Positions 34,683 to 45,088 are shown, counted from the first letter of the stretch. The stretch: 64,000 nt of DNA from Lethocerus indicus (GCA_019843655.1 JACDQD010000002.1:38285413-38349412); one strand, 5' to 3'. Numbers and translations: made by a program. Notes: generated by a model from the sequence alone, not told the origin.

Positions 34683-35407
34683 GGTTTTTCCGGCCGAATT
34701 TTCAATAATGAAACGTATTACTGTTTTTTTTTTTTCATTTTTTTTCCTGCTCTCCAATATCTTTTCCGCACTTCAGTTTTCAGCCGAACGAAAATGATTA
34801 TCGGGCGTTTCGACGTTTTTCGTCGACGCAGCGACGTTTCGTGAGGGCTTTAATCGCGCGTATCGAACGCCGGCCGACCCTAATTCTACGATTCGAGATA
34901 ATAATCGTCGAAATATATACATTTACCATTTATAAAAAAAACAAAAAAAAAGAAATTTCTCTCTCTCTCTCTCTTCGATTTTTCGCGGCGCCGGACGTGG
35001 CACGTCCCAGGCAAAAACGAAACGGAGAACGAAGAAAAAAAAACACGTTTTATACAAAAACAGCGGACAAATATAGACGGCCCTGTGAGACTGACGTCTG
35101 GGTCTGAGTTCTCCCCGCCGATAGTAGGCGTCAGTGCAACGTATCGAAACTCTGGATTGATTTCAAAGCGTTGTACAAAGAAAAAATGCGGGACTGTTGA
35201 AAAAATCTGTTGTATTTATAAAAAAAATTTATGATTTTTTTTTATAGCCTTCTAATTATTTGGAACAGTTTTGAAATTACAGACATTTTCCGATTTTTCA
35301 ACTTTCCTTCGCGAGGTCACGTTATTTAAAGAAAATTTCTGTGTCCGTAATTCTACGTTGTAGACAACAAAATAAGGCCGTTTTGGTCTATCGCTAGACC
35401 GCCGGGG
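34683..35407. other. Interval without a gene
   Basis: There are T-runs, a short (CT)n stretch near 34961-34974 and a small Lys/Arg-rich frame (34841-35107) with no recognisable domain. I see nothing else. Confidence 0.5.
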
Positions 35408-35532
35408 TTTTAGGCCTCTCGCCGTCTTCAGTAGCGCCGTGTCAGTCACTATTTTGGCACTCCGGATGTTTTTCCCGGGGGCATCCTCCAGTGCTGACAC
35501 ACAGCGCTACTGAAGACGGCGAGCGGCCGAAA
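35408..35532. mobile_element. M4 foldback MITE, short copy
   Basis: The left arm TTTTAGGCCTCTCGCCGTCT + TCAGTAGCGC mirrors the right arm GCGCTACTGAAGACGGCGAG + CGGCCGAAA. The right flank GGTATTCCAACCATTTGGCA repeats the flank of other copies, extending the likely element outward to about 35610. Confidence 0.82.
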
Positions 35533-36105
35533 CTCCCGGTCTCTGGCGAAGGACCGAACCGCAGCGAGAGGAACGTACGGTATTCCAACCATTTGGCAGA
35601 CAACAAAAACAGATATCAAACACTCCGGTTATTTTATTAGGGGTTCTTTGAATATTTGGTCTATTTCGCAACAGATCCATAGTGTACCTTACGTGGCCGG
35701 GCGTCGAGAGCGTGAAATGGGATATCCCTGAGACGCGATTTGCTCCAGTTGCGCACTCCCAGCCTCCGTAATATAACTCCAGACTCTCCGTGCGACTTTC
35801 TCCGCGGGCCCAACCCTGGATACAGGCCTATCGGCGGCCTACCCCGGGCACCCCGCCACAGGGGTGCCTCTGCTGTTCACCAACCGAGAGGGTAGTCACA
35901 CTCCAATTAACACAGTCTTAATGAACCTATCGGTCCCGACTATGCTTCATTATAGATTCCAATAAATAAATATCGCAAATTCGTACGGATAACGTTTCTT
36001 AGGACAGTACCTTTTAGTCGGGTGACTCGGTAGATTCTCGATTTCGACGAACCGTTCGGCCTCCATTTTAATCCGAACTAACCTTACCTAACCTCAACAT
36101 CGTAA
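35533..36105. other. Unique segment before the TTAGG block
   Basis: It contains a perfect small hairpin, GGCACCCC GCCACA GGGGTGCC (35847-35868), in a GC-rich stretch. I considered the 3' end of a telomere-specific non-LTR element but found no coding sequence or poly(A) junction. Confidence 0.45.
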
Positions 36106-36715
36106 ACTAACCTAACCTAACCTAACCTAACCTAAACTAACCTAGCCTAACCTAGCCTAACCTAGCCTAACCTAGCCTAACCTAACCTAACCTAACCTAA
36201 CCTAACCTAACCTAACCTAACCTGACCTGACCTGACCTAACCTAACCTAACCTAACCTAACCTAACCTAACCTAACCTAACCTAACCTAACCTAACCTAA
36301 CCTAACCTAACCTAACCTAACCTAACCTAACCTAACCTAACCTAACCTAACCTAACCTAACCTAACCTAACCTAACCTAACCTAACCTAACCTAACCTAA
36401 CCTAACCTAACCTAACCTAACCTAACCTAACCTAACCTAACCTAACCTAACCTAACCTAACCTAACCTAACCTAACCTAACCTAACCTAACCTAACCTAA
36501 CCTATCCTAACCTATCCTAACCTATCCTAACCTATCCTAACCTATCCTAACCTATCCTAACCTATCCTAACCTATCCTAACCTATCCTAACCTATCCTAA
36601 CCTATCCTAACCTATCCTAACCTATCCTAACCTATCCTACCTATCCTAACCTAACCTAACCTAACCTAACCTAACCTAACCTAACCTAACCTAACCCAAC
36701 ATAACCTATCCTAAC
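36106..36715. repeat. Interstitial telomere-type repeat (CCTAA)n
   Basis: About 120 pentamers are present, the complement of the arthropod telomere repeat TTAGG. The centre (36240-36500) is pure. Blocks of CCTAG (36135-36178), CCTGA (36222-36237) and a long (CCTATCCTAA)n decamer block (about 36503-36645) show local spread of variants. It ends by degenerating into CCCAACATAACC. Confidence 0.95.
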
Positions 36716-37283
36716 GGACGGCGGGGGGATTTATTCAACACCGTCTCTTTCAACAACGTTTCGTAATGCCAATGAACGTTTAAAAAACGTCCAAAGTGCC
36801 GAAAGTGACTAACAACACAGCGCTACTGAAGATGGCGAACCGGCGAGAGGGAATAATTAATCAGTAGGGTCCGTTTGAATCGCTCGGCTGTAATTAAGTT
36901 GGCCTTCATGAGTCCAACCTGAACGAGGCCAATAAAACCGTATATCGGTTAACAACTACTGGGAACTTGGAAATGACTAATAAACGCTGACCCCGAGCGT
37001 AATTGTGCGACGTAAAACCTAATTCGAATTACGCCACAGTCAGATATATCGGGTCAGAACGGTGTATATACAGCACCAGACTGGTTGAGTTTCCGGTTAA
37101 CGGTACCGGCGACGGTGGGTGTCCTCCTGTGACAGTCACAGTCCCCAGTCACAGTCACAGTCACAGTCACAGTCACAGTCACATGACCTGTCTAGCCACA
37201 AGCCCGCGGACGCCCTTCTATAATGACGCCAAAGCACTGTTGTTGTTGTTGTTGTTCAGTCCCTTTATGAAGTGGCCCATAGT

Positions 37284-37336
<53 letters not shown>
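36716..37336. other. Interval with an M4 half, (CACAGT)n and (AT)n
   Basis: The right half of an M4 lies at about 36785-36850 (ACGTCCAAAGTGCCGAAAGT, then CAGCGCTACTGAAGATGGCG). (CACAGT)n spans 37132-37182, (TTG)n lies near 37238-37256 and (AT)n spans 37286-37336. No gene is present. Confidence 0.65.
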
Positions 37337-37340
<4 letters not shown>

Positions 37341-37680
37341 GGGGGGTCCAAAAAAATGTATCCACCGTTTAAAAGTCCATAACTTGCAAACTAATTGACG
37401 GAATTGTCTCATTTTTGGTAGTGTTATAGTTTTTGTAGTTGCGGTCAGTACGAATGGTGTCATCACCGTCACGACAAGGTGTGAAAATGCGCTTCGTCGC
37501 TGGAAAACGATTTCGTCCGAAAAATTCCCATCCACTCCGTCGACTCTCACAGACACTGTCAGGCACCGCTTAGATATTGACATTATTTTTTAAATATTTT
37601 TCAACAATGAAAACGCGTTGTTCTATCGTGTAACAAACTCCATTCGTACTGACCCTAAATTATCGGCTGTCGAAAGGTTT
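37337..37680 (-). mobile_element. Mariner composite (M2 end, M1 body)
   Basis: GGTCCAAAAAAATGTATCC follows an (AT)n tract. On the - strand the body then encodes a piece near 37490-37510 with the same DEAHF-region sequence as 38604, and the M1 helix-turn-helix near 37640-37600. It ends in the M1 core CTGACCCTAAATTATCGGCT. It is nearly the mirror image of 38432-38748. Confidence 0.75.
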
Positions 37681-37683
37681 TTT

Positions 37684-37783
37684 TTTTTTGGGGAGGATGC
37701 GCCCCGAAAACAACATCCAAAGTGGCGGTGACAGTGGCTCTCCTCGAACAGAGCGCTACTGAAGACGGCGAACGGCCGAAACC
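37684..37783. mobile_element. M4 right half
   Basis: GGGGAGGATGCGCCCCGAAA starts a truncated M4 centre. GAGCGCTACTGAAGACGGCG + AACGGCCGAAAC closes it. The left arm is absent and replaced by the M1 tail. Confidence 0.7.
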
Positions 37784-38431
37784 GGCCGAGGACTGGAGAA
37801 CCGTCGCAGGCGACAACTTGAACCGTACAATATAACGGATTTTACGGGGAAAAAAAAATAGGCAATTATATATTTTCTCCCGGCCGACGAGTATATTTTC
37901 GAATATTTTCTTTTCGAACTTCTACTGTAAACTAGTGAAATGGCGATACGCCTCCGTATTCTGTGCGTGGGCACAACTAGATCACCTTGATATTTATAAA
38001 AAAACCGGCACCGCCGTATTCGAAAACTTCCCACACAGACACACACACACACACAACAATGCTACACAACACGTTGCTCATACATTGTATGCTACGATTC
38101 CGATTCGTGGCGAGCGCTGAACGAAACACAGTTTCGAATTCCACCCCGTTATATTATTTTTCTTTTTCACAATATCCCGGAACCGGTTAGCCGCTTCCTT
38201 CTGTGTCGGAAAACAGAAATATTAAAATTATCTCAAACCCATTTCCGTTAAGGAAAACTTAATGGGCCCAGCGCCCGATCACTTCTTAATGTGTCTCCCA
38301 TCCGTCACAAACAGAATACAAAGTGTTATCAGACCATACTTATTATTATATCAGAAATGTTTTTTAAATTCCATTGAATACGAGCGATAAATTGAACGTG
38401 GGGTAATCGACAATTTGATAAGATGGTCTTG
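37784..38431. other. Interval without a gene
   Basis: A short (AC)n stretch lies near 38037-38056. Near 38402-38440, ACAATTTGATAAGATGGTCT + TGAGGAGTTCCTCAA matches the interior of the M5 element at 49770. Nothing else is recognised. Confidence 0.5.
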
Positions 38432-38748
38432 AGGAGTTCCTCAAGTTTAGGGTCAGTACGAATGGGAGGGCGTTACACGATAGAACAACGCGTTTTCATT
38501 GTTGAAATAAATTTAAAAAATAATGTCAATATCGAAACGGTGACCGACAGTGTCTGTGAGAGTCGACGAGTGGATGGGGATTTTTCGAAAGAAATCGTTT
38601 TTCAGCGACGAAGCGCATTTTCACCCCATTCGTACTGACCGAACACTATATATAACACTACCAAAAATGGGACAACTCGGTCAATTAGTTTGCAAGTTAT
38701 GGACTTTTTTTAAACGGTGGATACATTTTTTTGGATCCCCCTCCGTAT
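38432..38748 (+). mobile_element. Mariner composite with DDE fragment SDEAHFH
   Basis: The M1 helix-turn-helix GGRYTIEQRVFIVE (about 38465) is followed, after a deletion and frame change, by FFSDEAHFHP near 38601-38630. That is the region of the first catalytic Asp in mariner transposases (SDEAHF). It ends at the right with an M2 terminal repeat, GGATACATTTTTTTGGATCC. Too short to be functional. Confidence 0.78.
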
Positions 38749-38944
38749 TATATATATATATATATATATGGGCCTTGGGCCTCTCAAGGGGCCGTTGAGC
38801 TTTGTTGAGCTTTCCCTCCCTCCCCCTCTGTCTCCCTGCAACGGCACTTTGTTGCGCAACATGTTTCGACATCCTCCCCAGGCCGTCAGCCGCCTGGAAA
38901 TATCGCCCTTTGTTCGCCGAACCGGTTGCGATAAAAAGAGAGAT

Positions 38945-39118
38945 AAAACGCAGTAAAGTCGGCGATCGTATTAAAAAACACCATTCGACAGCCGATAGTT
39001 TAGGGTCAGTACGAATGGGGGCGTTACACGGTAGGGAACAACGCGTTTTCATTGTCGGACAATATTTCTCAAAAATAATGCAAAGTTTGTGGCGGCCACA
39101 ATCGCGGAATAGTCAGAT
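38945..39118 (+). mobile_element. M1 relic
   Basis: GACAGCCGATAGTTTAGGGT and CAGTACGAATGGGGGCGTTA are followed by the helix-turn-helix stretch and GGCGGCCACAATCGCGGAAT. The ends are degraded. Confidence 0.8.
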
Positions 39119-39129
39119 TTAACAGTTTA

Positions 39130-39350
39130 TATAGGGTCAGTACGAATGGGGAGTCATCACCGTAACGAAAACGATTTCTCTCAAAAAATCCCCATCCACT
39201 CGTCGACTCTCACAGACACTGTCGGGCACCTCTTCGATATTGACAATATTTTTTAAATATTTTTCAACAATGAAAACGCGTTGTTCTATCGTGTAACGCC
39301 CCCCATTCGTACTGACCCTAAACTATCGGCTGTCGAATGGGTTTTTTTTT
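39130..39350 (-). mobile_element. M1 relic, reverse orientation
   Basis: It contains CAACAATGAAAACGCGTTGT and CCCCCATTCGTACTGACCCT on the + strand. Its left part repeats the DEAHF-flanking sequence (CCCCATCCACTCGTCGACTC). Together with 38945-39118 it forms a head-to-head pair. Confidence 0.78.
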
Positions 39351-39358
39351 CGATAGGG

Positions 39359-40089
39359 ATATATATATCTATTTGACCGGTACGGTACAGAAAAAGAACC
39401 AGAGTTATTATCCGATAATTTCAATGGAAATTCGATAAAAGAAGTCGAAATTTGAGAGAGTAAACGAAAGAAATCCAGACGGCCGTGGAAGTGTGACGTC
39501 AGGAGGCGCGTTGGGCCATTATGACGTCATCAGTGTCTGTGTTTCAGCCTCGCTATAATATTATACATCCAAACAGCCCTAGATACAATAAGTATAGCTC
39601 GTATCGGTCCCCAATTGAACAATTTCCAAGGTTTTCCAACGCAAATGGTATACGGCAACGGGTATATACAGAGAGGGTGGTCCAAAAAAATGTATCCACC
39701 GTTTAAAAGTCCATAACTTGCAAACCAATTGAAGGAATTGTCTCATTTTTTGGTAGTGTTATAGTTTATAGTTCCGGCAATCGCCCCATACAACCGTTGT
39801 ATGGGCTTATCTCGACGAAAATCTACCAGTAAGATGGATAGAGGCCGTCCAAATATCCCGACTGGACACGTTGTGCAGTCAGTAGTTGGGTGGTGCAGTT
39901 GGGCTGCATCGTTTCTGTCTGTGGATGTTAATAATGGTGATTATTTCGAACACCTACAGTGTGATGATATCTTTAAGTTGGACTTTAAGCTACACTTTCA
40001 CCAAAAATGAGACACAACTCAGTCAATTAGTTTACGAGTTATGGACTGTTAAACAGTGGATACATTTTTTTGGACCGCCCTCCGTATAA
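39359..40089 (+). mobile_element. Long unit: unique flank plus M2 element (inverted partner at 56264)
   Basis: 39359-39664 is a roughly 300-bp segment containing GTGACGTCAGGAGGCGCGTT and ATTATGACGTCATCAGTGTC. 39670-40089 is an M2 element with both terminal repeats. In M2 the + strand shows YLDENLPVRWI (about 39810), the mariner motif before the last catalytic Asp. Later comes VDVNNGDYFEHL (about 39925), the usual mariner transposase C-terminus. The whole unit recurs inverted at 56264-56995. Confidence 0.85.
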
Positions 40090-40534
40090 AGGATATTTTG
40101 GTCTCTATAATAATAATTATTCGGGTGATGAAAACAGACCGGAGGGGCGTTTTGTTGCGGAGTACGCTAATGAAATTGCCCCCCCCCCCTCCCCGGTAAT
40201 TATTAAGCGTCATCATTCATCATTCATCGTTCATTATTCACCGCGGCCGTGGCGTGAGGCCGCGGTGAATTCGCGGACGGCGCGGTCAATAACGACTATT
40301 ATTAAATAGAGTAAAGTAAGTAAATTAAATGGGATTAACCTTCGGCCCTTCAACCCCCCCCCTCCCACCCGTCCCCCGAGGGTCGTCTCGTTACATTTAC
40401 ACCGGTCAATATTTCAGTTGAAGGGCGTGCCCTGTATAACCAAAGGGAGTTAATTTAGGACCCCCCAAGTGCCTCGTAGTTTCAGAAAGAACAAAATTAC
40501 AAATTGAACAGAACAAACGCTCGGGGTCGTCCAA
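40090..40534. other. Interval with a strong hairpin
   Basis: A perfect 13-bp inverted repeat, ATTCACCGCGGCC at 40236-40248 and its complement at 40258-40270, has a 9-base loop. It follows a CATCATTCATCATTCATC stretch. C-runs lie at 40181-40190 and 40355-40365. No gene is present. Confidence 0.6.
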
Positions 40535-41160
40535 AAAATCGTACCAAAAATTGGGTTTTTAGGCGCAAAATCGGCCCAAAATGGGGTTTTAGGGCTGAAA
40601 ATGGCATTTTTAGACGCAAAATCGGCCCAAAAATGGGGTTTTTAGGGCTAAAAATGGCATTTTTAGGCGCAAAATCGACCCAAAAATGGGGTTTTGTAGG
40701 CCCAAAAATGCCGCTTTTAGGTGCAAAATTGGCCCAAAAATGCCGCTTTTAGGCGCAAAATCTGCTCCAGAATGCGGTCTTTAGGCCCAAAAACGGGGTT
40801 TTCAGGCGCAAAATTGGCCCAAAATGCCGGTTTTAGGGCCAAGCCAAAGGCTGTTTTAGGCGCAAAATCGGCCCAAAAATGGGGTTTTGTAGGCCCACAA
40901 ATGCTGTTTTAGGCGCAAAATCGGCCCAAAAATGCCGCTTTTAGGCGCAAAATCTGCTCCAGAATGCGGTCTTTAGGCCCAAAAACTGGGTTTTCAGGCG
41001 CAAAATTGGCCCAAAGATGCCGCTTTTAGGCCCAAGAGTGCCGCATTTAGGGCGCAAAATCGGCCCAAAATGGGGTTTTTAGGCCCCAAAATGCCGTTTT
41101 TAGTCGCAAAATGGCGCAACGCACGGCGCTACTGAAGAAGGCGTGGCGAACGGCCGAAAA
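40535..41160. repeat. TTTTTAGGCGCAAAATCGGC array ending in an M4 arm
   Basis: Units of about 29 bp follow the plan TTTTTAGGCGCAAAATCGGC + CCAAAAATG, with higher-order duplication (40735-40800 against 40935-41005). At 41119-41160, GCACGGCGCTACTGAAGAAG + GCGTGGCGAACGGCCGAAAA closes it as an M4 right end, followed by the M4 outer flank TATTCCAACCCCTGGCAGAC. Confidence 0.88.
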
Positions 41161-41449
41161 CACAAACCTACGCTGTATTCCAACCCCTGGCAGACCAGAC
41201 ACACAGTAGTCGGGGCCGATATACAGACCGGTATCTGCGATACGAGCGCGAGGCCAGTTTCGATGTAACACCCCGCAGTTGTGCAACGGAAATTTGTGGA
41301 AAATGGGCGCCGCGTCCGGTCAACACGGTTTAATTGTGGGCGCAATTTCCGCGTTCATAATTTTAAAATACTGACCGGCTTTTTACTCCGAGCGGTGAAA
41401 CTCTAACCGCACGAGCGGCAAGAAGCAGACTTCTCAGTCGGAGATATTT
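41161..41449. other. Unique interval
   Basis: No gene or repeat is recognised. Confidence 0.4.
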
Positions 41450-41665
41450 TTTGGCAACTAAGTCGGAAATTAACGCGAGATTTGAATTTGCCACAATTCT
41501 TGAAGTAGAGTTGTGGCAACCGTATTGAGAGAAAAACCATTCGACAGCCGATAGTTTAGGGTCAGTACGAATGGGGCGTTACATGGATAGAACAACGCGT
41601 TTTCATTGTCGGACAATATTTATCAAAAATAATGAAAGTTTGGCAGCCACACGACGCCGCCAACA
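41450..41665 (+). mobile_element. M1 relic
   Basis: It includes the body from GGAAATTAACGCGAGATTTG through AACCATTCGACAGCCGATAG and the GTACGAATGGGGCGTTACAT core to AATGAAAGTTTGGCAGCCAC. The right terminal repeat is lost. Confidence 0.82.
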
Positions 41666-41824
41666 CTCAGTTCTCCGTCAGTTTCACTAAATAGAGCCGC
41701 ACTATTTTCCTCCCTCCTTCTAAAAGCGCTAATTTACACCTTCGGGCCACAACTGTTTACCGGGTTGTGTAACATGCGGCGAAATATCGGCCCTCGGCGT
41801 TTTCCCATTTGCGCCTTACTGCTG

Positions 41825-42720
41825 TTTTCAGCCACGAAATCGCCCAAAAAATGCGGTTTTAAGGCGCAAAATCTTCCCAAAAATTGGGTTCTTAGGCGCA
41901 AAATCTTCCCAAAAATTGGTTCTAGGCGCAAAATCGGCCCAAAAATGGGGTTTTCAGGTCCAAAAATGCCATTTTTAGGCGCAAAATCTTCCCAAATATT
42001 TGGTTTTCAGGCGTAGAATCGGCTCTCGAATGCGGTTTTTAGGCCCAAAAATGGGCTGTTTCAGGGGCAAAATTGGCCCAAAAATGCCGCTTTTAGGCCA
42101 AAAATCGGCTCTAATAGGCAGTTTTTAGGGCCAAAAATGTTGTTTTAGGCGCAAAATTGCCCCGAGAATGCGGTTTTAGACCCAAAATGCGGTTTCAGGC
42201 GCAAAATTGGCCCAAAAATTGGGTTTTTAGGCGCACAATCTGCTCCAGAATGCGGTTTTTAGGCCCAAAAATGGGGATTTTAGGCGCAAAATTGGCCCAA
42301 AAAATGTGCGGTTTTAGGCGTAAAATTGGCCCCATAAACGCTGTTTTAGGCGCATAAAATGCGGTTTTAGGCGCACAATCTGCTCCAGAATGCGGTTTTT
42401 AGGTCCAAAAATGGGGTTTTTAGGCGCAAAATTGACCCAAAAATGCGCGGTTTTAGGCGTAAAATTGGCCCCATAAACGCTGTTTTAGGCGCATAAAATG
42501 CGGTTTTAGGCGCACAATCCGCTCTAAAATGCGTTTTTAAGGCCCAGAAATGGGGTTTTTAGGTGCAAAATTGGCCCAAAAATGCGCGGTTTTAGGCGTA
42601 AAATTGGCCCCATAAACGCTGTTTTAGGCGCAAGGGTGCGGTTTTTAGACCCAAAAAATGAGTTTTCAGGCGCAAAATCGGGCCAAAAAAAAACTGTTGT
42701 AATGCGAAAAATCGGCACGA
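41825..42720. repeat. TTTTAGGCGCAAAATTGGCC array
   Basis: Near 42300-42640 a higher-order unit of about 125 bp (GCGCGGTTTTAGGCGTAAAA, TTGGCCCCATAAACGCTGTT, TTAGGCGCATAAAATGCGGT) repeats three times almost identically. The rest is diverged. The right side is invaded by an inverted M1. Confidence 0.9.
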
Positions 42721-42724
42721 AAAT

Positions 42725-42841
42725 GCCGTGTAACGCCCCCCGTTCGTACTGACCCTTAAACTATCGGCTGTCGAATGGCTGTTTTTTTCTGCGACATTAC
42801 TCTGCAAGAATTGTGGCAAATCTCGCGTAAATTTTTGGACA

Positions 42842-42845
<4 letters not shown>
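42725..42845 (-). mobile_element. M1 relic, reverse orientation
   Basis: CCGTTCGTACTGACCCTTAA and ACTATCGGCTGTCGAATGGC are followed by TGCAAGAATTGTGGCAAATC and the end AAATTTTTGGACAACCC, which meets an (AT)n tract (42846-42900). Confidence 0.82.
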
Positions 42846-42900
<55 letters not shown>

Positions 42901-42903
<3 letters not shown>

Positions 42904-43347
42904 CGCTGCTGGTTATATTCATCTGCTGCGCATCGTCGTGGTCGTCGTCGTTTCCACCTGCGCCTTATCTTCGCCACGACCGAGCCCGACTAGCGAGAAG
43001 ACTAAAATCTCCTTCCGTCCCCGTAATAGAGGCGCGATCAGAGGAGGAGATAACAGGTTGATGGGAGATGGGAGATGGAAGTTGTTGATGAAGAGTACAA
43101 CAGCTCTCCGGCGGCCGAGATGCGCTATCGACTCAATGGTGGCGGCGGCGGCGGCGGCGCGTGCTACTGAGGACGGAAGTCATCCGGGATAATGGCGCGC
43201 CCCTCCCCCCACCATCCCGCACCCGGCATTTCTCCGGCCTACTTGACGCGGCGGAAACCGGCGCCCCCAATTAGCCCAGCAACAAACAACAACTGGGGAC
43301 ACAGTTCAGAAAATATTTCTATACCGGAACGGACCGCTCGGCCAGGA

Positions 43348-43391
<44 letters not shown>
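42901..43391. other. GC-rich, CpG-rich island in intron 1
   Basis: 42905-43340 is markedly GC-rich between two AT tracts, with a (GGC)n run near 43139-43158. It contains an open frame (42938-43192) without a known domain. It could be an alternative promoter or first exon of Bicdr, or an unrelated repeat. The piece GTGCTACTGAGGACGGAAG near 43160 recalls an M4 arm. (AT)n lies at 43348-43391. Confidence 0.35.
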
Positions 43392-43393
<2 letters not shown>

Positions 43394-43399
43394 AAAGTG

Positions 43400-43580
43400 T
43401 GTACCTAAATTAACGCCAGATTTGAGAATTTTTCGGCAACCTATAAAAAAAACAAAAAAACAGCCATTCGACAGCCGATAGTTTAAGGGTCAGTACGAAT
43501 GGGGGGCGTTACACGATAGAACGACGCGTTTTCATTATTCAACCATATTTAAAAAATAATGACAGTTTGGCAGCATATAT
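43400..43580 (+). mobile_element. M1 relic after (AT)n
   Basis: The start is GTGTGTACCTAAATTAACGC, then ATTCGACAGCCGATAGTTTA and ACGAATGGGGGGCGTTACAC. It ends at TTTGGCAGCATATATAT without a right terminal repeat. Confidence 0.8.
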
Positions 43581-43698
43581 ATATATATATGAATACATTT
43601 TTGTATATATGGAAACATTTATTTAAAGAACAACAATTTCAACCCTCCCGCCAATAGTTGAGTTTGGTGCCTCCATAACCCTATGGGGTATTTTAATA

Positions 43699-43749
<51 letters not shown>

Positions 43750-43855
43750 TACATTTTTGTATATATCGAAACATTTATTTAAAGAACAGACATTTCAGCC
43801 CCCCCGCCAATAGTTGAGTTTGGTGCCTCCATCGCCTCTATGGGGTATTTTAATA

Positions 43856-43892
<37 letters not shown>

Positions 43893-43990
43893 TTTATATA
43901 TATATATATCGAAACATTTATTTAAAGAACAAAATTTCAGCCCCCGCCAATAGTTGAGTTTGGTACCTCCATCGCCCCGTACTTGATATT
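43581..43990. repeat. Three tandem units with embedded (AT)n
   Basis: Each unit has GAAACATTTATTTAAAGAAC, a CCCGCCAATAGTTGAGTTTG stretch and GGTGCCTCCAT, then TATGGGGTATTTTAATATT and an (AT)n tract. Copies start near 43610, 43765 and 43910. This resembles the 1-510 arrangement, in which a unique block and a dinucleotide tract were duplicated together. Confidence 0.88.
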
Positions 43991-44393
43991 GTAATTTACG
44001 AATATATTATTATTAATTGCTGATAGTGGAAATTTCAGATATTAGAACGAAGTGGGAAATAGAAATTTCGTTATTTAAAGTGTAGTTGGGGGGTTGGCTG
44101 GGGCGGAGGACACTCCGCGGGTTAGGGGGGTCGTTGATACCCGGTTTCTTGTTTCGTGTTTAGGCCCGGGGTGTCGCCACGGCGACCGACCGCGCACCTC
44201 CAGCCCGGTTCGTCGGCACGCCACGACCCCTCCCCTCCCCCCACCAATATCAATAATCAATCGCCGGCAGCAATTTTTCAAAAATACAGCCCGGTACAGC
44301 CGGATATTCGAAACAACCCTTAGGCCAGGACTGAATCCGAGCACAGTTATTGTGTCCGCAGAAGGGGCCGTATCGGACAATATCCATAAATAG
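43991..44393. other. Interval with a GC-rich stretch
   Basis: 44090-44250 is GC-rich (GGCCCGGGGTGTCGCCACGG). Frames on both strands overlap and have no convincing domain. A SINE-like sequence is possible, but I find no A or B box I trust. Confidence 0.4.
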
Positions 44394-44660
44394 GGTGTAC
44401 CAAAATTAACGCGAGATTTCAATCGAACTCAAGCCGCCAAACTTACCGAATTATTTTTGAAATATTGTCCGAAAACGGTCAGTACGAATGGACGGCGGCG
44501 TTACATGGATAGGAACAACGCGTTTTCATTGTTGAACAATATTTTCAAAAAATCGCAGTTAAACAATGAAAACGCGTTGTTCTACCGTGTAACGCCCCCC
44601 GCCATTCGTACTGACCCTAAACTATCGGCTGTCGAATGGGGTTTTTTTCGATATATTTCA
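44394..44660. mobile_element. M1 foldback (two arms head to head)
   Basis: The left end GGTGTACCAAAATTAACGCG leads to one helix-turn-helix arm in + orientation (GGTCAGTACGAATGGACGGC). A second arm in - orientation follows after AAAAAATCGCAGTTAAACAA (CCATTCGTACTGACCCTAAA). The transcript would fold into a long hairpin. Confidence 0.75.
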
Positions 44661-44999
44661 ATTTATCCCAATAATTCTGTCGGAAAACAATTACATTCCC
44701 GATATCAATTGCGGAAATGCAAATAACAAAACGCCTTAGTTTTCTGGCGTTTCTGTCTCCTGTCTCGCCGGTTTTGGTCTTTGGGGGTTTCGGCCGTTCG
44801 CCATCTTCAGTAGCGCTCTGTTAGAGTCACTCCACAATTATACACAATATACTCCACCATCGCCGGTCGGGGATAGCGGGGAACGTATTTATTCTATCGA
44901 TTGCGCGATACGGAAAAATAAAAGGTATACGCGGATTACTGTAATTTTAAACAGTCGGAATCGTCATTAAATCGGTCGTTATCTCTCTTTCTCTCTCTC

Positions 45000-45088
<89 letters not shown>

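Noticed and set aside
35640..36105. Telomere-specific non-LTR retrotransposon (TRAS/SART type) next to TTAGG
   Set aside because: There is no reverse transcriptase motif, no poly(A) junction and no target-site pattern. Position alone is not enough.
44075..44422. Gene or tRNA-derived SINE in the GC-rich stretch
   Set aside because: The two strands' frames overlap fully, and I could not find convincing RNA polymerase III A and B boxes or a poly(A) tail.
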